Shown piece after piece: positions 37,248 through 43,726 of a stretch of DNA of 43,726 nt. Position 1 is the stretch's first letter; each line of letters opens with the position of its first letter. Source of the stretch: an uncultured Clostridia bacterium (GTDB lineage: Bacteria; Bacillota; Clostridia; TANB77; CAG-508); NCBI GenBank assembly GCA_947631915.1, contig CANRNC010000016.1:1-43726 (forward strand). Direction: 5' to 3'. The position numbers and the translations under genes were made by a program. The notes below the pieces were generated by a model. It ran no database searches, was not told where the DNA came from, and saw only the letters and a list, made by a program, of their open reading frames with translations.

Positions 37248-38348
37248 ATGAGTAAAGAAAAAATTTTAGTAACAGAATCTTCTATGCCTTCATTAGAAGA
37301 ATATGTAGAAGAAATAAAACCTATATTCGAATCAAAATGGCTAACTAATATGGGAGAGAAACATATAAAATTACAAGAAGAACTTGAAAAATATTTGAAA
37401 GTAAAACACATAACTTTATTTACAAATGGACATATGGCACTATATAGTGCATTAAAAACATTAGATTTAAAAGGAGAAGTAATCACAACTCCGTACACTT
37501 TTGCATCAACAACACATGCAATAGTACAAAATGGATTAACTCCAGTATTCTGCGATATTGAAAAAGACACTTTTACTATTGATACATCAAAAATAGAGGA
37601 ATTAATAACTGATAAGACATGTGCTATTGTTCCAGTTCATGTATATGGAAATGTATGCAATATAGAGGAAATTGAAAGAATAGCTAAAAAACATAATTTA
37701 AAAGTTATATATGATGCAGCACATGTATTTGGTGTAGAATATAAAGGAATTGGAATTGGAAATTTTGGTGATATGTCAATGTTTAGTTTTCATGCCACAA
37801 AAGTATTTAATACAATTGAAGGTGGTGGAGTAGCATATAATTGTGATGATTATACTAAAAAACTAAACCTACATAAAAATTTTGGAATTACAGGTCCAGA
37901 AACTACAGAGGCAGTTGGAATGAATGCGAAGATGAACGAATTTCAAGCAGCAATGGGTTTATGTAATTTAAGACATGTAGATGCAGAAATAGAAAAGAGA
38001 GAAAAAGTTGCAAGAGAATATAGAAAGAGACTTGAAGGAATTAAAGGAATTAAACTTTCAGCAATTCAAAAAAATGTAAAACATAATTATGCTTATTTTC
38101 CTGTTGTATTTGAAGAAGAATTTGGAAAAACGAGAGATCAAGTGAAGGAAGAATTAGAAAAGTATAATATATACTCTAGAAAATATTTCTATCCATTAAC
38201 AAGTGATTTTGAATGTTATAATAAGCAATATGATAGTAGTAAAACACCAATAGCTAAATATATGTCTGATAGAGTATTAACTTTACCAATGTATGCAGAT
38301 TTATCATTAGAAAATGTAAATAAAATCTGTGATATTATCTTAAATTAA
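37248..38348 (+). CDS. DegT/DnrJ/EryC1-family sugar aminotransferase (VioA-like)
   Basis: 366 residues, PLP-dependent. PSLEEYVEEIKPIFESKWLT near 14-33 matches the start of VioA-like enzymes, GHMALYSALK near 60-69, TTPYTFASTTHA near 80-91, YDAAHVFGVEYKG near 155-167 with the PLP-contacting Asp, and SFHATKVFNTIEGG near 179-192 with the Schiff-base Lys. VioA relatives convert dTDP-4-keto-6-deoxyglucose to a 4-amino sugar; that substrate is the product of RmlB encoded in the same locus. Substrate and stereochemistry are inferred, not shown. Confidence 0.9.
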   Translation: MSKEKILVTESSMPSLEEYVEEIKPIFESKWLTNMGEKHIKLQEELEKYLKVKHITLFTNGHMALYSALKTLDLKGEVITTPYTFASTTHAIVQNGLTPVFCDIEKDTFTIDTSKIEELITDKTCAIVPVHVYGNVCNIEEIERIAKKHNLKVIYDAAHVFGVEYKGIGIGNFGDMSMFSFHATKVFNTIEGGGVAYNCDDYTKKLNLHKNFGITGPETTEAVGMNAKMNEFQAAMGLCNLRHVDAEIEKREKVAREYRKRLEGIKGIKLSAIQKNVKHNYAYFPVVFEEEFGKTRDQVKEELEKYNIYSRKYFYPLTSDFECYNKQYDSSKTPIAKYMSDRVLTLPMYADLSLENVNKICDIILN

Positions 38349-38369
38349 TTAATAAAAACGGAGGAAAAA

Positions 38370-39203
38370 ATGAAAATATTGATTACAGGAGCAAATGGAA
38401 TGCTAGCTAAAGCAATGAAGGAAGAACTAAAAGGTGAAGAACTAATATGTACAGATGTTGCTGAACTAGATATTACAAATGCTGAACAAGTAAATGAATT
38501 TATAAAGAAAGTAAGTCCAGAATATATTATAAACTGTGCAGCATATACTGCAGTAGATAAAGCAGAAGAAAATGAAGAATTAGTTTATAAGATAAATGCA
38601 ATAGGACCAAAAAATCTAGCAGTTGCAGCAAATGACAACAATGCTATTTTAATACATATAAGTACAGACTATGTATTTGGAGGAGATAAACCTATAGAAC
38701 AAGATTATAGTGAAGATGATCCAAAGAATCCTCAAGCTGTATATGGAACTACAAAACTTGCTGGTGAAAGATTCATACAAGAAAATTGTTCTAAATATTA
38801 TATTTTTAGAACAGCTTGGTTATATGGTGAAGGACATAACTTTGTAAGAACAATGCTTGATTTAGCAAAGACAAGAGATGAAGTTAAAGTAGTAAATGAT
38901 CAACATGGAAGTCCAACATATGCTGTAGATTTAGCAAGTATTATACATCAAGCAATGAATAAGAAGATAGAATTTGGAGTTTACAATTCAACAAATTTAG
39001 GATATACAACATGGTATGACTTTACAAAAATGATTTTTGAAATAGAAAACGTAAAATGTAAAGTTACACCTGTAACAAGTGAGGAATTTAAAAGTCCTGC
39101 AAAGAGACCAAAAAATTCACAAATGTCAAAAGATAAATTATTAAAAAATGGAATAATTATACCAACATATGAAGAAGCATTGAGAAGATACTTATCAAAA
39201 TAA
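38370..39203 (+). CDS. rmlD: dTDP-4-dehydrorhamnose reductase
   Basis: 277 residues. Last step of dTDP-L-rhamnose synthesis. Seen: ITGANGMLAKAM at 4-15 (NAD(P)-binding glycine motif), NCAAYTAVDKAE near 55-66, STDYVFGG near 95-102 and the catalytic YGTTKLAGE (Tyr-x3-Lys) near 125-133, then TAWLYGE. Ribosome binding site GGAGG. It is placed first among the four rml genes here. Confidence 0.95.
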   Translation: MKILITGANGMLAKAMKEELKGEELICTDVAELDITNAEQVNEFIKKVSPEYIINCAAYTAVDKAEENEELVYKINAIGPKNLAVAANDNNAILIHISTDYVFGGDKPIEQDYSEDDPKNPQAVYGTTKLAGERFIQENCSKYYIFRTAWLYGEGHNFVRTMLDLAKTRDEVKVVNDQHGSPTYAVDLASIIHQAMNKKIEFGVYNSTNLGYTTWYDFTKMIFEIENVKCKVTPVTSEEFKSPAKRPKNSQMSKDKLLKNGIIIPTYEEALRRYLSK

Positions 39204-39285
39204 TTTAATTACCAATATAAGGGAGCAAGCATCGTTATCTATATATATTAAAAAATGTTCCAATATGGTAGAAAGGAATAAATAA

Positions 39286-40167
39286 ATGAAAAATAGAAAA
39301 GGTATAATTTTAGCCGGAGGAAGTGGAACAAGATTATATCCACTAACTTTAGCAATATCAAAACAAATAATGCCAGTATATGATAAACCAATGATATACT
39401 ATCCATTATATGTATTAATGCAAGCAGGAATAAGAGATATATTGATAATAACTACAGAAAGGGACAATACGACCTTCAAAGAATTATTAGGTGATGGTAG
39501 TAAATGGGGAATGAACTTTGAATATACTATTCAAGACAAACCAAATGGCCTAGCAGAAGCATTTATAATAGGAGAAGAATTTATCGGACAAGATAACGTT
39601 GCTTTAATATTAGGAGATAATATGTTTTATGGAGGGGACTTGAAAAATATTCTAATAAGAGCAAATGCTAGAGAAGATGAAGCAACAATATTTGGATATA
39701 AAGTAAAAGACCCTAAAAGTTATGGCGTTGTAGAAATGGATGAACTTGGCAATGCAATATCTATTGAGGAAAAACCAACTCAACCAAAATCTAATTTTGC
39801 AGTACCAGGATTATACTTTTATACAAATGATGTAATTGAAATAGCCAAAAGAGTAAAACCATCTGCAAGAGGAGAATTAGAAATTACATCTGTAAATGAA
39901 GAATACATGAAAATGAAAAAATTAAAAGTAGAAAAGCTAGGCAGAGGAATGGCATGGTTTGATACAGGAACACATGATGCTTTGCTTGAAACTGCAAGTT
40001 TTGTACAAACTATTGAAAAAAGACAAGGACTTCAAATATGTTGCCCAGAAGAAATTGCATTTGAAAATGGCTGGATAACAGCTGAACAATTAGAGGATTT
40101 AGCAAAAAGATTATTAAAAACAGACTATGGTAAATTCTTAAAAAATCTAGCAGAAAATATAGAATAA
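39286..40167 (+). CDS. rmlA: glucose-1-phosphate thymidylyltransferase
   Basis: 293 residues, the typical RmlA size. It makes dTDP-glucose from dTTP and glucose-1-P. Seen: [14 protein letters not shown] at 8-21, [16 protein letters not shown] near 26-41, ILGDNMFYG near 107-115, IEEKP near 159-163 and [13 protein letters not shown] near 222-234. The substrate glucose-1-P can come from the phosphoglucomutase at 21753. Confidence 0.97.
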   Translation: MKNRKGIILAGGSGTRLYPLTLAISKQIMPVYDKPMIYYPLYVLMQAGIRDILIITTERDNTTFKELLGDGSKWGMNFEYTIQDKPNGLAEAFIIGEEFIGQDNVALILGDNMFYGGDLKNILIRANAREDEATIFGYKVKDPKSYGVVEMDELGNAISIEEKPTQPKSNFAVPGLYFYTNDVIEIAKRVKPSARGELEITSVNEEYMKMKKLKVEKLGRGMAWFDTGTHDALLETASFVQTIEKRQGLQICCPEEIAFENGWITAEQLEDLAKRLLKTDYGKFLKNLAENIE

Positions 40168-40225
40168 AGTAAAAATACAACAATATATACAAATTTTTAA
40201 GTATATTATAAAGTAGTTGACAGTA

Positions 40226-40245
40226 GGGCACATTAAAATGTGCCC
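40226..40245. repeat. palindromic hairpin related to the 17295 family
   Basis: GGGCACATT-AA-AATGTGCCC, preceded by GTA and differing from the copies at 17295, 17443 and 17590 only in the two loop bases. It lies between rmlA and rmlC without a T-run. Confidence 0.85.
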
Positions 40246-40292
40246 ATTATTAGAAGGAATAACAAAAAATATCAAGAGGAGAAAGTGAAGAA

Positions 40293-40832
40293 ATGTCAAA
40301 ATTTAAAAAGAATGAAACAGGAATTGAAGGATTATATGTAATAGAGCCAACAATATTTGAAGATAATAGAGGCTATTTTATGGAAACATATAACAAAAAA
40401 GACTTTGAAGAAATAGGTATAACAACAGAATTTGTACAAGATAACCAATCTAAATCTACAAAAGGAGTATTAAGAGGTCTACATTTTCAAAAAGAATTTC
40501 CACAAGCAAAATTAGTAAGAGTTATAAAAGGTGAAGTTTATGATGTAGCAGTTGATTTAAGAAAAGGTTCTAAAACTTATGGAAAATATTATGGAGTTAT
40601 TTTAACAGAAAAGAATAAATTACAATTCTTTATACCACGAGGATTTGCACACGGATTTTTAGTGTTGTCAGATGAAGCAGAATTTACATATAAATGCGAT
40701 GAATTATATCACCCTAATGATGAAGGGGGAATTATTTGGAATGATAAGAAAATAAATATACAATGGCCTTTAGAAAAAGTTGATAAGTTAATTCAATCAG
40801 AAAAAGATAAAAAATGGCAAGAATTACAATAA
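40293..40832 (+). CDS. rmlC: dTDP-4-dehydrorhamnose 3,5-epimerase
   Basis: 179 residues, the usual RmlC length. Seen: EPTIFEDNRGYFMETY near 18-33, FVQDNQSKSTKGVLRGLHFQ near 47-66 with the catalytic His, KLVRVIKGEVYDVAVDLR near 73-90, and PRGFAHGFLVLSDEAEFTYK near 115-134 with the second conserved His and the Tyr. It precedes rmlB. Confidence 0.97.
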   Translation: MSKFKKNETGIEGLYVIEPTIFEDNRGYFMETYNKKDFEEIGITTEFVQDNQSKSTKGVLRGLHFQKEFPQAKLVRVIKGEVYDVAVDLRKGSKTYGKYYGVILTEKNKLQFFIPRGFAHGFLVLSDEAEFTYKCDELYHPNDEGGIIWNDKKINIQWPLEKVDKLIQSEKDKKWQELQ

Positions 40833-40900
40833 ACAAAAAGCTATTATAAATTGATAATTTTTGAAGAAATTTCTGAACTAGAAAGAAAGGAATGATAAAT

Positions 40901-41872
40901 ATGTCAAGAAATATTTTAATAACAGGAGCAGCAGGATTTATAGGAAGTAACTTTGTTCATTATTTCAAAAACAAATATCCAGAATATAATTTAATAATCC
41001 TAGATAAATTAACTTATGCAGGAAATCTTCATAACCTAGACGGAATAATTGATAAAATTAAATTTATACAAGGAGATATATGTGATTTTGAATTAGTAAC
41101 TAGAATATTTAAAGAATATGATATAAATGGAGTAATTCATTTTGCAGCAGAAAGTCATGTTGATAATAGTATAAAAACACCATTTATATTTACTCAAACA
41201 AATGTAATAGGAACACATACTTTATTGGAAACTGCAAAACAAGTGTGGGGAGAAGGCAGTGACAATAAGTTCGTACATATATCAACAGATGAAGTTTATG
41301 GAACACTAGGCGAGGAAGGGTATTTTACAGAAACAACATTAATAAAACCTAATAGTCCATATTCTGCTTCAAAAGCAAGTTCAGACTTGATAGCAAGAGC
41401 ATATTTTGAAACATTCAAAATGAATATAAATATTACGAACTGTTCAAACAATTATGGAGCATATCAACATCATGAAAAACTAATACCTCATATGATAAGT
41501 CTAGCATTAAGAAATGAAAAATTACCTGTATATGGAAATGGAAAAAATATAAGGGATTGGCTATATGTTGAAGATCATTGCAAAGCAATAGATTTAGTAT
41601 TCCATAATGGAGTAAGGGGAGAGAGATACAACATCGGAGGACATAATGAAAAACGAAACATTGAAATAGTAAAATTAATTTTAAAACATCTTGATAAATC
41701 AGAAGATTTAATAGAATATGTTACAGATAGAAAAGGACATGATTATAGATATGCAATAGATCCAACAAAAATAAGAGAACAATTAGGTTGGAAACCAGAA
41801 ACAAAATTTGAAGATGGAATAATAAAGACGATAGACTGGTATTTAAAACATAAGGAATATTTAGATATGTAA
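40901..41872 (+). CDS. rmlB: dTDP-glucose 4,6-dehydratase
   Basis: 323 residues from ATG 40901; an ATG three codons earlier is only two bases from the AAAGGA site and is less likely. It forms dTDP-4-keto-6-deoxyglucose, shared by the rhamnose branch and probably by the DegT aminotransferase. Seen: ITGAAGFIGSNFVHYF near 6-21, AAESHVDNSI near 81-90, STDEVYGTLG near 121-130 and the catalytic YSASKASSD (Tyr-x3-Lys) near 149-157, then NNYGAYQHHEKLIP. It is the last gene before a terminator. Confidence 0.97.
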   Translation: MSRNILITGAAGFIGSNFVHYFKNKYPEYNLIILDKLTYAGNLHNLDGIIDKIKFIQGDICDFELVTRIFKEYDINGVIHFAAESHVDNSIKTPFIFTQTNVIGTHTLLETAKQVWGEGSDNKFVHISTDEVYGTLGEEGYFTETTLIKPNSPYSASKASSDLIARAYFETFKMNINITNCSNNYGAYQHHEKLIPHMISLALRNEKLPVYGNGKNIRDWLYVEDHCKAIDLVFHNGVRGERYNIGGHNEKRNIEIVKLILKHLDKSEDLIEYVTDRKGHDYRYAIDPTKIREQLGWKPETKFEDGIIKTIDWYLKHKEYLDM

Positions 41873-41889
41873 AAAGAATAAAAATAGGT

Positions 41890-41921
41890 AAAAAGTCACA
41901 TATTATATATGTGATTTTTTT
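41890..41921 (+). terminator. terminator of the polysaccharide locus
   Basis: TCACATAT (41896-41903), TAT loop, ATATGTGA (41907-41914), flanked by A-rich and T-rich arms that extend the stem, then TTTTTTT. Confidence 0.85.
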
Positions 41922-41963
41922 ATTTATTGAAATACATATTAGTTAACGAAATAGGAGATAATT

Positions 41964-42809
41964 ATGGACTTAATAATTAAATTAATAGAATTCATAATAT
42001 ATTCAATAGTAATAGTTATTATAACAAAGAAATTTTTAATAAACGCATTAAGAACATTAGCAAGTGCATTAGATTTAGATTCAAAGGCAGTAGGGGACAT
42101 AGCAGGAGTAGCTACTTCAATGCCTGAAATTATAAGTGTATTTTTTACAGCACTAAAAGGAATGTTTGCAACAGGAGTATACAATATTTTAAGTTCAAAT
42201 ATTATAAACTTTATACAATATATAATATCAATTTATAAAAATAGAAATCAAAAAGAGTTACAGAATACTGCATTAAAATCTGATATTGTAATGGTAATTA
42301 TAACTATTTTAATCCCATTAACAATTGTTATACTTGATATACAAATGAATATAGGATTTGTTCCAATATTTATTATGCTTTTTATTTTGTTTTATATAAT
42401 AAATAGAAACACACACAAATTATACTTATCAAATATAGAAGTAAAAGCAATAAAAGAAATTGAAAAAGAAAAGAAATGGATTAGAGGCAAGAAAAAAGTA
42501 GTAATAAAAAATATAATATATCTTCTGCTAATAGGAATAGCCTTATTCATTGTTGGGGAATTACTAGGAAATGTTGTAAAAAAATTAAGTATCATGTTCA
42601 ATATTTCAGAAAGTATTATAGGAATAGCACTTGGATTTATAACAAGTTTACCTGAATTAATTACATTTATTGAATCACAGAAAAAGTTTAAGAAAGAAAA
42701 TAATAGTATTTCTGGAGTAGTAGAAGCTACAAATAATTTATTAACTTCCAATATAGTGAATCTATTCATAGTACTAACAATAGGAATAATTGTTATAACT
42801 ATAATATAG
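41964..42809 (+). CDS. CaCA-superfamily cation exchanger-like membrane protein
   Basis: 281 residues with eight or so hydrophobic segments. The two alpha-repeats of Na+/Ca2+ exchanger-type proteins are visible: GDIAGVATSMPEIISVFFTA near 44-63 and GIALGFITSLPELITFIES near 219-237, both with the core SxPE. A charged central loop (about 135-180) separates the halves. It is somewhat shorter than YrbG-type exchangers (~320). The transported ion is not certain. It has GGAGA before the start and follows the polysaccharide terminator, so it is probably an independent unit. Confidence 0.82.
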   Translation: MDLIIKLIEFIIYSIVIVIITKKFLINALRTLASALDLDSKAVGDIAGVATSMPEIISVFFTALKGMFATGVYNILSSNIINFIQYIISIYKNRNQKELQNTALKSDIVMVIITILIPLTIVILDIQMNIGFVPIFIMLFILFYIINRNTHKLYLSNIEVKAIKEIEKEKKWIRGKKKVVIKNIIYLLLIGIALFIVGELLGNVVKKLSIMFNISESIIGIALGFITSLPELITFIESQKKFKKENNSISGVVEATNNLLTSNIVNLFIVLTIGIIVITII

Positions 42810-43072
42810 AAGAAAAATTTAATAGCATCATAATAATAATTACTAATAGCAAATTAAAAAGAAATATTTTTAATAAAAATAAAAATATAAAAGAATAATT
42901 ATGAATATGAAATCGCAGAGGAAAATTGACAAGTGATTTTTAAACAAACTACAGGTGGCTTGGATACAGCGATACAACCAATTACCAAAATATACCATAT
43001 ATGGAAGAAAATGTAAAAAAATCAAAATAGAAAAAAATGTTAAAAAAAATGTAAAAATTTATGAAAAAAGTA
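42810..43072. other. AT-rich intergenic stretch with a possible gene fragment
   Basis: No intact gene. Around 42935-43015 a short open stretch reads TTGGLDTAIQPITKIYHIW and stops; it is less AT-rich than its surroundings and may be a gene remnant, but it is too short to assign. Confidence 0.4.
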
Positions 43073-43101
43073 TTCACAAAATTTTAATATTATGCTATAC
43101 T
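43073..43101 (+). promoter_or_regulatory. promoter of the repeat-containing secreted protein
   Basis: TTCACA (43073-43078), 17 bases, TATACT (43096-43101) with extended -10 TGC. Expected start near 43108. Confidence 0.75.
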
Positions 43102-43108
43102 ATTATCG

Positions 43109-43188
43109 TAACAAAATATTTTAGTAAATTTTGCAAGAAAGGAGGAAACCTATATTTTTTACTAAGTATTAAAAATGATATTTTGTTA
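43109..43188 (+). promoter_or_regulatory. structured 5' leader with terminal stem and STAB-SD-like motif
   Basis: TAACAAAATAT (43109-43119) pairs with ATATTTTGTTA (43178-43188) over 11 bp, so the mRNA would begin with the stem. Inside the enclosed loop GAAAGGAGG (43137-43145) is a perfect Shine-Dalgarno sequence with no start codon at usable distance, 72 bases before the real ATG. This matches the STAB-SD type of mRNA-stabilising element known from Bacillus cry genes. The true ribosome binding site is AGGAGGT at about 43200-43206. Confidence 0.6.
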
Positions 43189-43216
43189 TGTAAAAAAATA
43201 GGAGGTAGAAAGAAAA

Positions 43217-43726
43217 ATGAATTTAAAAAAATTATCAATAATTATTTTATTAATAGTAACATTATCATTACTAAGCATTGCACCAGTTAATGCAGTAGTA
43301 AAAAATGTTGCATTCGATAGTGAATACTATGTTAATAGTTATCCAGATTTAAAAGCAGCCTTTGGAAACGATGCTGAAGCTGCATATAATCATTTTATTA
43401 ACATCGGTGTTAAAGAAGGAAGAGTTGCATCACCAGTTTTTGATCCAGTAACTTATATATTATATTATCCAGATTTACAAGCAGCATTCGGAACAGATTA
43501 TGCTGCAGCTTACAATCACTTTGTAAGCACAGGAATTAATGAAGGAAGATTAGGATCAGCTGAATTTAATGTAAAAGCATATTTAGCTAATTATCCAGAT
43601 CTAGAAGAAGCTTTTGGAACAGACTATGCTGCAGCTTTCAATCACTTTGTAACAGAAGGAGTTAATGAAGGAAGAATAGCTGACGCTTTAGTACCTGGAG
43701 CAACTGTTCCAGAAGACCATGTTCAT
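43217..43726 (+). CDS. secreted protein with 42-residue YPDL...AFG...HF...EGR repeats (partial)
   Basis: The frame is open to the window end (170 codons seen). A signal peptide is clear: NLKKLSII, a hydrophobic core and a likely cut after VNA (residue 26). Three tandem 42-residue repeats follow, starting at residues 33, 75 and 117; each has YPDL, AAFG or EAFG, AAYNHF or AAFNHF, and EGR in register. Similar repeats occur in secreted and surface proteins of Clostridia and in some calcium-binding exoproteins of Proteobacteria, with unknown function. The region after the repeats begins PGATVPEDHVH and the rest is beyond the window. A strong promoter and leader suggest high expression. Confidence 0.87.
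   Translation, partial: MNLKKLSIIILLIVTLSLLSIAPVNAVVKNVAFDSEYYVNSYPDLKAAFGNDAEAAYNHFINIGVKEGRVASPVFDPVTYILYYPDLQAAFGTDYAAAYNHFVSTGINEGRLGSAEFNVKAYLANYPDLEEAFGTDYAAAFNHFVTEGVNEGRIADALVPGATVPEDHVH

Noticed and set aside
42955-43290. Rightward 111-residue open frame
   Set aside because: It crosses the promoter and leader of the secreted-protein gene in another frame and is Lys/Ile-rich low-complexity; no family similarity.

Overview
This window looks like a chromosomal segment of a low-GC Bacillota, probably an uncultured, gut-type member of Clostridia. The reasons are very AT-rich DNA, strong AGGAGG ribosome binding sites, near-consensus sigma-A promoters with 16-18 base spacers, simple hairpin/T-run terminators, and a typical firmicute gene set (RecJ, YlbF, LTA-synthase-like sulfatase, LytR-CpsA-Psr protein, SpoVB-like flippase). 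No species can be named from sequence alone. I see no tRNA, rRNA, CRISPR array, prophage or intact insertion sequence.

Layout. 1-2575: the end of an unknown gene, a free-standing structured RNA with its own promoter and terminator (about 349-540), then a leftward set of HD-domain hydrolase, RBBP9/YdeN-like serine hydrolase and a SAM methyltransferase that lacks a normal start codon. 2576-6214: two single rightward genes with individual promoters (a papain-like-fold unknown and a CapA-family lipoprotein), then leftward apt and a shortened DUF1385 protein. 6384-13499: a housekeeping run fmt-glmM-metG-thymidylate-kinase-like-nadD-LTA-synthase-like, closed by a terminator. 13560-14160: wreck of a sortase-anchored surface protein (Big2-like domain plus an IPQTG sorting signal in another frame). 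14288-17235: an MFS-type transporter and a leftward SpoVB/MATE-type flippase. 17291-18092: three tandem copies of a ~147-bp repeat carrying a perfect hairpin, followed by a second free-standing RNA gene resembling 6S RNA. 18198-27657: central metabolism and cell maintenance (GT4 glycosyltransferase, YlbF, recJ, phosphoglucomutase, manA, phosphofructokinase, argS).

27826-41872 is a Wzx/Wzy-type surface polysaccharide locus: an LCP ligase, the initiating sugar-1-phosphate transferase, two GT2 and one GT4 glycosyltransferases, a Wzy-like polymerase fused to a GT2 domain, a Wzx flippase, an acyltransferase with a DegT-type sugar aminotransferase, and the full dTDP-rhamnose set in the order rmlD-rmlA-rmlC-rmlB. 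GlmM, phosphoglucomutase and ManA upstream can supply hexose phosphates. The likely product is a rhamnose-containing, possibly 4-amino-6-deoxysugar-containing glycan that the LCP protein attaches to peptidoglycan. 41964 onward: a small CaCA-type cation exchanger and the start of a secreted protein with 42-residue repeats, preceded by an mRNA leader with a terminal stem and a STAB-SD-like motif.

The least-explained signals are the two RNA genes, the promoter-bearing tandem repeats, the hydrolase/methyltransferase frame junction at an A9 run, the Wzy-GT2 fusion and the surface-protein leader.
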